Assembly: GCA_963693365.1 (NCBI GenBank)
Contig: CAVNZM010000015.1
Location: forward strand, 6,014,001-6,078,000
Length of the DNA stretch: 64,000 nt
Direction of reading: 5' to 3'
Origin: Amoebidium appalachense
Lineage: Eukaryota > Ichthyosporea
Shown here one piece after another: positions 45,120 to 54,785 of the stretch. The stretch's first letter is position 1, and every line of letters begins with the position of its first letter. The notes beneath the pieces were generated by a model. The model ran no database searches. It had not been told where the DNA came from and saw only the letters and a program-made list of their open reading frames with translations. The position numbers and the translations under genes were made by a program.

Positions 45120-45882
45120 CAGAATATACAACAATAGTGCACGAGTTGGCATATGCATTTCGCACGCACGTGCACAGCACGATTCTTCATTAGTTGCACA
45201 TCTTTGGTTTACACAGGTTGCACGAGCACATAGCATACATAGGTACGTACGATCGTTTATTTGTGCTTTATCTCCCTTTATTTCATAAGCATGTCCGGCA
45301 TGCTCTTGTTTGCCCTCTGTTATTCATTAGGCACGTGTGGTATTCATAGTTTGTTTAGCTATTGGCGATAGCGAGAGGAAAGCACGCATCCGACGATTGT
45401 TGTGCATGCTTTTCATGTTTTCTGTGTAGTCGGGTGTTTTGTCTGCGATTGGACCGTATGAGGGGAATGCAGTTTGATTTCCGTTCATGTACGTGTCGTT
45501 ATATGATTGGTCAGATTTATAGTATTCATAGTATTTGCCAATCAGATGCGCAAATACCTTTGGATAGATCTGTATTCATGGAATCTGCCTGCGGCAGATA
45601 AATAGGTGAGAATCGAGCATAATAAATTAGACGTAGATTGACAGAACATGCAACTGTGTTTCTACCTCTCCACACTACCCTCTCTGTTAGTGCTGTGGCA
45701 TCGTGCATTGCCCAGCACCACTCTGCACGTGTTTATGTCTGTTAGTTTAGTGGCCTGATCACCCACGTATACTCTCATTCATATGCATGTGTGCCCAGGT
45801 ACGTGTTAGTTGTAGTGTGTACACTCTGCTAGTCAGGCGAGAATAGTAGGGGCTTTTGCCGTAAGTCAGCACTTTTCTTGCA
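45120..45882 (+). repeat. Copia-1 5' LTR (main part)
   Basis: Matches 51005-51767 almost base for base, from CAGAATATACAACAATAG to TTTTCTTGCA. Differences include ACATAGGTACGTACG against ACATAGTTAGGTACG. A GATAAATAGGTGAG stretch at about 45597 may hold the promoter region. Confidence 0.93.
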
Positions 45883-45925
45883 GGTTATAGGCCATAGCAC
45901 GCTAGTACCACTGCTTTTGGCGAAA

Positions 45926-48900
45926 ATGAAGTTTGACGACGCTAAACTTCCGAAACCACCGACGCTGACAGGTAGCGAAAATTATGTCAGATTCCGGAGA
46001 TTGTTCGCCGATTATTTCAAAGCACGGGGCCTCGCAGATTGCTTGACAACTCGACCTCCTGCCTATGTTTACTCCGAATCCGGCTCTGCACACGCCCGTG
46101 GGAGCCCAGGGATCGGAACCGTTAGGACCAGGCTTGATTTCTCTTCTACTACCACCCCGGTACAGCGCCCGACTACGGCCAGTGGGCGTAGCCAGGGTCG
46201 TAGCAACACTACAGCACCCGACGGCAACGAGCAAGGCATCGCCGCCGATGAACAGCTGGACGAGAATGCAGAGGTGGAAACCGACGGCGTTTCTTTGTCC
46301 GCGCAGGCAGACGAGTGCCAGCGCCAGGCGCAGGCGCGCTATCTTCTCCTTACGAACGTGAGCAAGGAAATCCAGGACTCGGTGCAGGACCTGGAAACCG
46401 CGTTTGACATATGGCACGACCTCGAGAGCACCTACGGGCACGTGAGTGAGCAAGTGCAGGCAGCAATGCTCTCCGAGTGGTACGACCTTGCCAACACAAT
46501 TGACCGGAGAACCACAATTACGGCTCTGTTTGGCACGGTGCGGGCTTTGGCTTCCCGCCTGGCTGATGCCGGTGTTCCTCAGCCCCCTCACCTCATCCGT
46601 TTGAAGGTGCTTGAATGCTTACCGCCGCAATTTGCCGAGCTCAAGACATCATTGTTTGTGGTGCGCAACACTTTGACGCTCGAAGAGCTTAAGCACGATC
46701 TGCTAGCTTTCGAGGTGACCATGAACAAGACCAAGCGCCGCAACCACAAACCCGATCCTCCCAACCCACCCAAGCCCACTGCTATGACTGCGCAGATCAG
46801 TGCCCGCGACAAGTCAACAAAGCCCTCGGACGGGGGCAGGAAGGTTGCACCGCGTGGGGCTGGTGCCAACAACCGCAATTCTGGGAACTGCGGCGACCGG
46901 CGCCCCACTAAAACCAACAACAACGACCGTGAGTATTGTCGCAAGCACGGCCTGTGTTTCTCCTGCAAGCAGCCTGGGCATTTCCAGCCCATGTGCCCCC
47001 GGCGCCTTGAGACACTCCGTGCCAACCTGGCTGCAGCTGAGGCTCTTGCTGGTGGCGACAGTTCTGACCACGAGGGTACACTGCTCATGGCCGTTGCCAC
47101 TGCTACTGCCCTACCTGCCTCCCGTGCACGTGCGGATGCCTGGACGTGGGATGGGGCCGCCTCCTGCCACATGTCTTCCTTCAAGGGGGATTTTGTGTCG
47201 CTGACCCCCATGGTTCCACCTGCCCGCGTGCGCGTTGGTGGCGGTGTGATTGAGGCTACGGCTAGTGGTATTGTCCGTGTGGATGCCTGGCACAACGGCA
47301 AACAACACAGGCTGCTTCTACAGACCTGGTATGTGCCGAAATTGGGCGCCCGTTTGTTTTCTGCCCCAATGGCCGCTCGCAGCGAAAAGGGTGAACACCA
47401 GTCTCGGGTGGGAAAGGATGCGGTGACTGTTTATACCCCAGCCGGTGAAGTCTTCTTCCAGTGCCCCATTGACCCGGGCTCTAACATTTACCTCTGCCCG
47501 TTTTCCGCCCCAGGAGCACCCCCACCCACCACTGTGTCGGCCTTAACCGCGCGCCACACGGCCACCCCAGCACCAGCTATTGCCCCGGTCCTCTCCCCTT
47601 CCCCTGTTCCCCTCCCTGCACCCGCTGCTATGCAGGAGGAGGAGAAGGAGGACACCGTACCTGCCGGTTTTTGCAGCGATAATGAGGACAGTGGGTATGA
47701 AACAGACACCACGATGGTTATTAGTGGCCCCGCTCGCACCACCACCGCCACCTCCGCGGAGCCACCCACAGCCGAAAGTGGTGCCCCAACATCACAGGCC
47801 CCTTCGGCAGTGCCCACACAGCACCCATGGTCACCCTACAAGAATGCTGGGGCAGCCACCTACGAGGTGTGGCACCGCCGTTTAGGCCACATCAATTCGG
47901 GCTATCTGCTGCGCATGTCGAAAGGTGGTATGGTCGACGGGCTACAACTCACCAGCAGCATTCCCCGGTCTGACACCCAACAACTGTGTGAGGGGTGCAT
48001 TTTGGGCAAGGCCAAGGACCAGCCGTATCCTACCACCGGACGCACGCGCGCTACGGCCCCGCTCGGCATTGTGCATGTTGACCTGGGGGGTCCTTACCCC
48101 GAATCCGTTGATCACAAGTTCTACGTCATGTGTGCGCAGTGTGATGCCACCGACATGTGCTTTGTGTGGTGCCTGAACAACAAGGCCGAGGCTGGGGACA
48201 TCCTCAAGGCTTTCACCGTGCAGATGGAGCGCCAACACAACTACCGAGTTGGCATTTTTCGCCACGATGGGGGGGAACTCACCGCCAAGCATTTTCGCAG
48301 TTTTTGCGAACAGCTGGGGATTGTGCAGCAACAGACCGCACCATATCAACACGGCCAGAATGGTAAGGCAGAGTGGCTGGTCGGCTTCATCGTGAAGATG
48401 GCGCGCACCCTAATGGCCAGCGTACCCGGGTTTCCGCGCCACCACTGGCCTTCCGCCGTCCAGACAGCCACCTACGTGTCCAATATGACCCCACACAAGG
48501 CCACGTTTGACAAAACTCCGTTTGAGGCATTTTATGGCATCAAGCCCAACGTCTCCCACCTACGAGTCTTTGGTTGCCTGGCCTACCCCACTATCCCAGC
48601 CGAGAAACGTAGCAACAAATTGGCCCCACGCGCCGAACGCGGCATTTTGATTGGCTACGGCAGCGACGGGGGGGTGCAGGTGAAGGGATACCGCATATTG
48701 CTGGCCACCGAAAAGGGCTTTGGGAAGGTCGTGGTGAGGAGGAGTGTGGTGTTCGACGAGGGTATGACCCTGCACAAGGGCACCCCGACCCCCTTCAGCC
48801 CCACTACACCCACCAGCGTGTCGCACGATTCGCTGACTCCGGCAGCCAATCAGATCGAGCCACCAGTACGCCAGCCACCCGTTGATTCTGCCACAGCGGG

Positions 48901-50863
48901 CGAAGCTGTACCACACACACCACCGTGCACACCGGCTACCCAGGCAACCACACAGGAGGAGACTGCACCAGTTGCAAGTGCACAGCAACGGGCTACTTCC
49001 CCTGCGACAGCACCAACCAATCGGCGCGTGCGGATTGGGGGGGAGGTTGTGCCTACCCACCACCAGCCACCTAGGACCCGTAGTGGCCGTGTGTTCAACT
49101 CTAGTGAGCACGTGGGTGGTGGACGCATGCGCGACAACAGCAAGGTGCTAGCCATGACGGCAGCAGCCAGTGCTCTGGCCAGCACCACCACCAGCGGCAG
49201 CAACAGTGATGGCACCGGCATGACCGAGCCCATCTACTATGTAGCCGACGTGCCCATACCAAATTCGCTGAGGGAGGCACGTGCGTCATCTTTTGCACCA
49301 CAGTGGGAGGAGGCCATGCATGCAGAGCTAGAAAAGCTGGACAAGTACGGCACCTACTCACTAGTAGACCCCCCGCCAGGCTGCAAGCCAATCAAAGTGC
49401 GATGGGTGTATGACGTCAAGACCAACGCCAACAACGCAGTTATCCGCTTCCGGGCCCGCCTAGTGGCTAAGGGATACACCCAGAGGCCGGGTCTGGACTA
49501 CCCCGAGACCTTCTGCTCCACCGCCAACCCCGCCACAACACGCTACATCATCGCGCTTGCTGCTGAGCTCGGCCATCACCTATGCTACTTCGATGTGGAC
49601 AGCGCATTCCTCAACGCGCCACTGCAGGAGGAGATCTACATGTGCCAGCCTGAGGGTTTCGTCATACCAGGCAAGGAGGGAATGGTGTGCATTTTGCACA
49701 AGGCCATCTACGGGCTCAAGCAGGCAGCACACGAGTGGATGGAGACTTTTGCTGCCGGCCTGCGCACCATTGGCTGGGTGCGCACCGAGGCCGACCCCTC
49801 CCTCTTCACCCGCGGGCCAGACAGCCCGGGCACCAACAAGCAGCTTATGGTGGTGCACATTGACGACATGGTGTGCAAGGTAACTACCGAGGAGGATGGC
49901 AACTTGCTGGAGCAGGAGCTCTCGGGCATCTTCCACATCAAGAAGGGTGGCAGCAGTTTTGTGGGGGTGGAGATCAACAAACTGAGCACTGGCGCCATCA
50001 AGATCCATCAAGCCCCCTACGCACAACAGGTGCTCGAGCGCTACGGCATGGCTGACTGCAAGCCTGTGGACACACCCATGACACTGGATAAGCTCAGCAA
50101 GACCCAGTGCCCAGCAACCCGGGAGGAGGTGGCAGCAATGGCTACCGATGCAGCTGTGTACCAGGCCATTGTCGGCAGCCTGATGTATCTGGCCGTGTGG
50201 ACCCGCCCGGACATTGCCGCCCCTGTGAGCGTGCTTGCGCGATTTCTCAGCAACCCCGGGCAGGACCACCTTGCCGCCGCCAAACGTGTGCTGCACTACA
50301 TCAAGGGCACCATTGACCACGGCATCACCTACCGCCGGTCCACCAGCGCGGACACCAAGGGGCAGGTTGTTTGTTACGTGGATGCTGATTGGGCGGGAAA
50401 CCCAGACAACCGCCGCTCAACGACAGGTGTGGTGTTTCTTGCTGCTAGGGGTGCCATTTTGTGGGCATCCAAGCTGCAGACCGTGGTGGCAGACAGCACC
50501 GCAGAGGCCGAGTATGTGAGCGCAGCCCGTGCTACCAAGGAGGCCCTGTGGTTGCGCAAACTGACTACCGCCTGCGGCTTCCCTCCTATTAGCCCCACCA
50601 TCCTGCACGAGGACAACCAGGCCTGCATCAAGATAGCCAAGAACCCCGAGTTGTTCAACCGCACGAAGCATATCGACATCAAGTACCACCTCACTCGCCA
50701 CCACGTCCGTCGCGGCGACATTTGCTTTGTGTACGTGCCGACCAATGAGCAGGCGGCAGACATGCTCACCAAAGCACTCGGGGGTGCAGCTCTCAACAAC
50801 TGCAAGAAGATGGTGGGCATGGACACGTGCGACAAGTCATCGCGCAAGGTGAAGAAGAAGTGA
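45926..50863 (+). CDS. Copia-1 Gag-Pol polyprotein
   Basis: A single uninterrupted frame of about 1645 codons from ATG 45926 (MKFDDAKLPKPPTLTG); the frame is open a little further upstream. In order: Gag; zinc knuckle CFSCKQPGHFQPMC; protease WDGAASCHM (Asp-Gly-Ala); pre-integrase HHCC (WHRRLGH...CEGCILGKA); integrase D (HVDLGGPY), D (RHDGGEL), E (NGKAEWL); reverse transcriptase (YFDVDSAFLNAPL, AIYGLKQAAHEW, then HIDDM where YVDD is usual); RNase H (YVDADWAGN, DSTAEAEYVSAA, HEDNQAC, ADMLTKALGG). This is the copia order (integrase before RT). No stop or shift was seen, so the element may still be able to move, using a -1/no-frameshift single polyprotein strategy. Confidence 0.95.
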   Translation: MKFDDAKLPKPPTLTGSENYVRFRRLFADYFKARGLADCLTTRPPAYVYSESGSAHARGSPGIGTVRTRLDFSSTTTPVQRPTTASGRSQGRSNTTAPDGNEQGIAADEQLDENAEVETDGVSLSAQADECQRQAQARYLLLTNVSKEIQDSVQDLETAFDIWHDLESTYGHVSEQVQAAMLSEWYDLANTIDRRTTITALFGTVRALASRLADAGVPQPPHLIRLKVLECLPPQFAELKTSLFVVRNTLTLEELKHDLLAFEVTMNKTKRRNHKPDPPNPPKPTAMTAQISARDKSTKPSDGGRKVAPRGAGANNRNSGNCGDRRPTKTNNNDREYCRKHGLCFSCKQPGHFQPMCPRRLETLRANLAAAEALAGGDSSDHEGTLLMAVATATALPASRARADAWTWDGAASCHMSSFKGDFVSLTPMVPPARVRVGGGVIEATASGIVRVDAWHNGKQHRLLLQTWYVPKLGARLFSAPMAARSEKGEHQSRVGKDAVTVYTPAGEVFFQCPIDPGSNIYLCPFSAPGAPPPTTVSALTARHTATPAPAIAPVLSPSPVPLPAPAAMQEEEKEDTVPAGFCSDNEDSGYETDTTMVISGPARTTTATSAEPPTAESGAPTSQAPSAVPTQHPWSPYKNAGAATYEVWHRRLGHINSGYLLRMSKGGMVDGLQLTSSIPRSDTQQLCEGCILGKAKDQPYPTTGRTRATAPLGIVHVDLGGPYPESVDHKFYVMCAQCDATDMCFVWCLNNKAEAGDILKAFTVQMERQHNYRVGIFRHDGGELTAKHFRSFCEQLGIVQQQTAPYQHGQNGKAEWLVGFIVKMARTLMASVPGFPRHHWPSAVQTATYVSNMTPHKATFDKTPFEAFYGIKPNVSHLRVFGCLAYPTIPAEKRSNKLAPRAERGILIGYGSDGGVQVKGYRILLATEKGFGKVVVRRSVVFDEGMTLHKGTPTPFSPTTPTSVSHDSLTPAANQIEPPVRQPPVDSATAGEAVPHTPPCTPATQATTQEETAPVASAQQRATSPATAPTNRRVRIGGEVVPTHHQPPRTRSGRVFNSSEHVGGGRMRDNSKVLAMTAAASALASTTTSGSNSDGTGMTEPIYYVADVPIPNSLREARASSFAPQWEEAMHAELEKLDKYGTYSLVDPPPGCKPIKVRWVYDVKTNANNAVIRFRARLVAKGYTQRPGLDYPETFCSTANPATTRYIIALAAELGHHLCYFDVDSAFLNAPLQEEIYMCQPEGFVIPGKEGMVCILHKAIYGLKQAAHEWMETFAAGLRTIGWVRTEADPSLFTRGPDSPGTNKQLMVVHIDDMVCKVTTEEDGNLLEQELSGIFHIKKGGSSFVGVEINKLSTGAIKIHQAPYAQQVLERYGMADCKPVDTPMTLDKLSKTQCPATREEVAAMATDAAVYQAIVGSLMYLAVWTRPDIAAPVSVLARFLSNPGQDHLAAAKRVLHYIKGTIDHGITYRRSTSADTKGQVVCYVDADWAGNPDNRRSTTGVVFLAARGAILWASKLQTVVADSTAEAEYVSAARATKEALWLRKLTTACGFPPISPTILHEDNQACIKIAKNPELFNRTKHIDIKYHLTRHHVRRGDICFVYVPTNEQAADMLTKALGGAALNNCKKMVGMDTCDKSSRKVKKK

Positions 50864-50999
50864 GCGAATATTTGTGGCTATGCAACAAGGGGTGCGAGTG
50901 ATTGTGTTTTCATTAATATTTATTCGCTAATTTCTATTGGTGCACATTTATTCGCTAAAATTTGTATTGCAGTATTTCGTGCCCTAATGTTGTAAGGGG

Positions 51000-51767
51000 T
51001 GTGCCAGAATATACAACAATAGTGCACGAGTTGGCATATGCATTTCGCACGCACGTGCACAGCACGATTCTTCATTAGTTGCACATCTTTGGTTTACACA
51101 GGTTGCACGAGCACATAGCATACATAGTTAGGTACGATCGTTTATTTGTGCTTTATCTCCCTTTATTTCATAAGCATGTCCGGCATGCTCTTGTTTGCCC
51201 TCTGTTATTCATTAGGCACGTGTGGTATTCATAGTTTGTTTAGCTATTGGCGATAGCGAGAGGAAAGCACGCATCCGACGATTGTTGTGCATGCTTTTCA
51301 TGTTTTCTGTGTAGTCGGGTGTTTTGTCTGCGATTGGACCGTATGAGGGGAATGCAGTTTGATTTCCGTTCATGTACGTGTCGTTATATGATTGGTCAGA
51401 TTTATAGTATTCATAGTATTTGCCAATCAGATGCGCAAATACCTTTGGATAGATCTGTATTCATGGAATCTGCCTGCGGCAGATAAATAGGTGAGAATCG
51501 AGCATAATAAATTAGACGTAGATTGACAGAACATGCAACTGTGTTTCTACCTCTCCACACTACCCTCTCTGTTAGTGCTGTGGCATCGTGCATTGCCCAG
51601 CACCACTCTGCACGTGTTTATGTCTGTTAGTTTAGTGGCCTGATCACCCACATATACTCTCATTCATATGCATGTGTGCCCAGGTACGTGTTAGTTGTAG
51701 TGTGTACACTCTGCTAGTCAGGCGAGAATAGTAGGGGCTTTTGCCGTAAGTCAGCATTTTTCTTGCA
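51000..51767 (+). repeat. Copia-1 3' LTR
   Basis: Starts TGTGCCAG right after the AAGGGG purine tract and ends TTCTTGCA at the GGGCA target duplicate. Intact, without the SINE that is in the 5' LTR. Confidence 0.92.
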
Positions 51768-51772
51768 GGGCA

Positions 51773-52462
51773 GGGCAGCTAGAGTGACGTTGACACCTCG
51801 GGCCTGTACATCCGTCTTAGAGGTTGGCAGGTGGAGGGTGGCATGGGACAAAGTACCGGTGGGGGTGTAGCTGAAGGTCACGTCCTTCCGTTTAACGTGA
51901 CGGGACGGGTCGAAAGAAGTCAGGGTCTTGGAGGTAAATTCCCCCGAACGGAAGAGACCACAGAAACCGACGATGAGGGCCGTCCATAGCCGGAGATTGG
52001 CCGAGGAGGCCTTGATGGGGCACTGGCCATGGAGTAGGCTGAGGTGGGAGGGCAGGAGGGGTTCCGAGTCCCTGGTGGATGAGCGGGGTCGGATGTTGTG
52101 AGAAAGCTGCCATTTGCCCACCCCACGTACTAGAACCAGGCCAGAGACTTGTCGTGGGGGTAGGGAGCAGGGAGGCCCATGTCGAGGTGGAGCCTGGTGA
52201 TGGCCGAATTGTAGCCGGTCAAGGAGGAGGCCTGTACCCCTCGTTGGGCACACCAGGCGAGAAAAAGTTGCACGGTGTGTGGGGAGGCCGGGAGGGAGGA
52301 CCCGGAGGAGGATTGCAGCCGAGATGCCACACAGAAATCGATGAACACTTTTTGCACCTGGGAGTAAAAGGCCCGAGAGTCGAGGTTGAGACTCAGGGCC
52401 TGGCATTCCTGCAGGGTAGTGGTGGCTCGAAGCAGCTCGGCCGGAACAAAGTGGGGGGCCAA
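51773..52462 (-). pseudogene. Tyrosine recombinase, N-terminal and central part (DIRS), frameshifted
   Basis: The N-terminal core-binding region (FYSQVQKVFIDFCVASRL, HTVQLFLAWCAQRGV, LTGYNSAITRLHLDMGLP) is in one frame to about 52130. The central part with the first catalytic Arg (IVGFCGLFRSGEFTSKTL) is in another, from about 52100 to 51773. The shift near 52120 is either real decay or a sequence error. Copia-1 separates this from the catalytic HxxR...Y part at 44469-44809. Confidence 0.85.
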
Positions 52463-52512
52463 TCTGCCAGCGTTGCTCCGGAACGGGAGATCTGGGGGGG
52501 GGGGGGGGGGGG

Positions 52513-53332
52513 TTAGCCCAGGGGAAGGGATAGGAACTCGTGGACCCAGGAGGGGAAGGGGCAGGGTTCCGGTTGCAGGGAAGGTCGGAGTCGTCGAGCC
52601 CGGGGAAGTTGGTTACGAGAAATGGCATCGGCAAGATGGTTGAGGGGTCCTGGTAGGTAGGATGCCTGTAACGTAAATTGGTATTGCATTTCCATGCGTT
52701 TGATGAACCGAATAAGTTTGGCCATCACGGGGTGGGGGGAAGACCGGGAGTGCAGGTCAGACACAGCACCCGTGTTGTCGCATAAAATACGGACATGGTG
52801 GGTGGACCAGGAGGGGGCCCAGAGGGCCACGGCGGCTGCGATGGTGGCCAGGAGTTCGATGACGGAAGAACCGAGTTTACCCTCATGAGCATAGAGGGCT
52901 TGGGTGGAGGGGGACCAGGGCATGAAAAACCATTGGTCGAGCCAGTGGCCTCCTAGACCCACCGATCCGGCAGCATCGGTGGCCAGGGTGGTGTATGTGG
53001 GGTGTGTGATGAGGTGCACCCCATTCCATGATGTGAGGAACTCGTGCCATTCGGCTATGTCGGCCCGGGCGGCAGCAGTCAGCCATATGTGGTGGTGGCC
53101 GGCAAGGTGTGGGTGGGTCCGGAGAAGGGCCCATAGGCGCTGGGAGAAGGCCCTCCCGGGGGGAACCAGCTGGGCACACCAGGTGAGTTTGCCGAGGAGG
53201 GATTGGAGGTCCCGAATGGTGATGGTGGGCTTTGGGTGGGAAGTGAGGTCGAGTAGGTCCGAGAGCTTGGAAGCCGGGATTCGTGCCTCCATGGCGATGG
53301 AGTCGAATTCGATACCGATGAAGACAATACGG
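52513..53332 (-). CDS. End of reverse transcriptase and RNase H (DIRS)
   Basis: Continues the RT frame broken at 59174: VFIGIEFDSIAMEARIP and LQSLLGKLTWCAQLVPPG, as in the RT thumb/connection of DIRS elements, then RNase H (LATDAAGSVGLGGHWL, VIELLATIAAAVALW, ILCDNTGAVSDL, LPGPLNHLADAISR). The Asp...Glu...Asp...Asp set is present. A G run at 52497-52511 lies at the end. Confidence 0.88.
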
Positions 53333-53337
53333 GTAGC

Positions 53338-54102
53338 TGTTGGAGTACACTGGTACTCCCGGCTAGCAATGTCTGTTAGAGAAAGTTTTTGAGCAATTGA
53401 ATAATTGTTTCAACACTCACTCGAGTGCATAGAGCTTTTGTTTACGGTCATATTCATATATGGTAGTTATATGTTTGAGCCAAAACTGTACCAATGACGA
53501 GCTTCACTAGCAACGTGCTAATTGTGCTCATTAATTAATATTCCCGGTTCAGATGATGTCATGTCTATATTTGCCACAGGATTCTATTCTTAGAGTGGTA
53601 GTGTGCTTTATTCCCGGATATTCTCAGAATATTTTTAGTTGTGTGAAGTAAGATTTACGTTTAACTGCAATTGGTGTGAAAAACACGTTTATTTGTGTGC
53701 TTTAGTGCAAGTTAACTAGCCACTCAACGTGCACAGTTAACTTTTATATCTTTAACAATTTGTTTTCATTGTGCTCTCTTTTCGGCCGTGCTGTACATGG
53801 CCCACCACCAGGGTGCACACGAGGCCACCATGAGGTGGCCAACGACTATATAAAGCAGTGCCTCCCATGTCACAAACATGGGAAGCAGAACGTTTGATTT
53901 ACACTTTTCTACTGTCGTTTTCAGTGCACAAAACACATAGACAAGTTACCCATCATACACGACACTATGTCTGACAACTTACAGTTGCAGCAACTAGTCC
54001 AACTACTGGAGCAGAGGCTGGCCTCACAAGATGCAATCATTTCTGACTTACAGAAGGAACAACGTGCACTAGAACTAGCTTCTATGAACACGATGTCCAA
54101 CA
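53338..54102 (+). repeat. Copia-2 5' LTR, containing the gag start
   Basis: 765 bp, TGTTGG...CCAACA. TATATAAAG near 53850 is a likely TATA box. The ATG at 53967 and the first 45 codons of gag (MSDNLQLQQLVQLLEQRL...) lie inside the LTR, in the part transcribed as U5. Confidence 0.92.
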
Positions 54103-54785
54103 GGGTTATGGGCCCCTCACGTAATGATTCCATCAAGTTCAAGGTCGACATCCCTCTCTTCACTGGCATTGATAATGATTCAGGCACGGACTACCACACA
54201 TGGGCCGAAACCATGTATGTCCAGCTTTCTGGTGCTGGTCTTCTCCACACCATCGCGCCCAGTACGGAGCACCCGGCTACCCGTGAACAGGTCGACACTG
54301 CCCGTTCCTACCTGTGGCAAGCACTCTCGGTTGACGTGCGTTGTATCCTAGGGTTAACACGCACCACCACACCTGCGGAGATATGGTCGGCCCTATCTGC
54401 CCACTACCTGGAGCAATCTGAGGCCAATCAGTACGACCTTATCGGGCTGTACATGAATTCTACGCCTGAACCTACGGACACCGCGACGAAATACGCCATG
54501 AAGCTCCGCGGCTACGTGCGGCGCCTGGCCGATTACGGCACACAAATTGGTGATGCTCAAGTGCTGACCAAGCTCACCAACGACCTCGGCAAGGTGCCTT
54601 ACTACGAAATGCCTGTCATTGCCTACAAGATGACACCCAAGCCTACCGTAATGGGCCTCCTCCAACAGCTACGGGCATATGAGACCAGCCACCCACGTGC
54701 ACGTGTGACTACCAGCTCCGGGCCGGCCGCCTTCACCACACGGGCTCCTCAACCTGTCATCTGCCACGGCTGCGGCAAACCAGGC
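53967..54785 (+). pseudogene. Copia-2 Gag
   Basis: Starts in the LTR at ATG 53967 and crosses the primer-binding site in frame. Coiled-coil N-terminus (LQQLVQLLEQRLASQDAIIS), then a UBN2/retrotrans-gag-like region (YHTWAETMYVQLSGAGLL; AEIWSALSAHYLEQSEANQY). It reaches the first half of the zinc knuckle (CHGCGKPG) where one base is missing (GGCCCATC), and the Pol frame takes over. The tail of the apparent 402-codon frame after 54785 is out-of-frame sequence. Confidence 0.85.

Larger units (their letters stand above)
44815..51767 (+). mobile_element. Copia-1 LTR retrotransposon, full length
   Basis: Flanked by the 5-bp target duplication GGGCA (44810-44814 and 51768-51772). 5' LTR: first bases TGC at 44815, then a SINE, then 45120-45882. 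3' LTR: 51000-51767, preceded by a purine tract AAGGGG. The LTRs are nearly identical, so insertion is young. Sequence after the 5' LTR, GGTTATAGGCCATAG, resembles the half-tRNA-Met primer site used by copia elements, with mismatches. One long open frame follows. Confidence 0.93.

Noticed and set aside
45362-45601. 79-codon frame in the copia-1 LTR (MAIARGKHASDDCC), also at 51247
   Set aside because: Present in both LTRs but overlaps the promoter/U3-R part, has no homology that I know, and is probably chance.
46588-50847. Long minus-strand frames inside copia-1 (for example 49580-50320)
   Set aside because: Shadows of the GC-rich polyprotein gene on the plus strand, which has all copia motifs.
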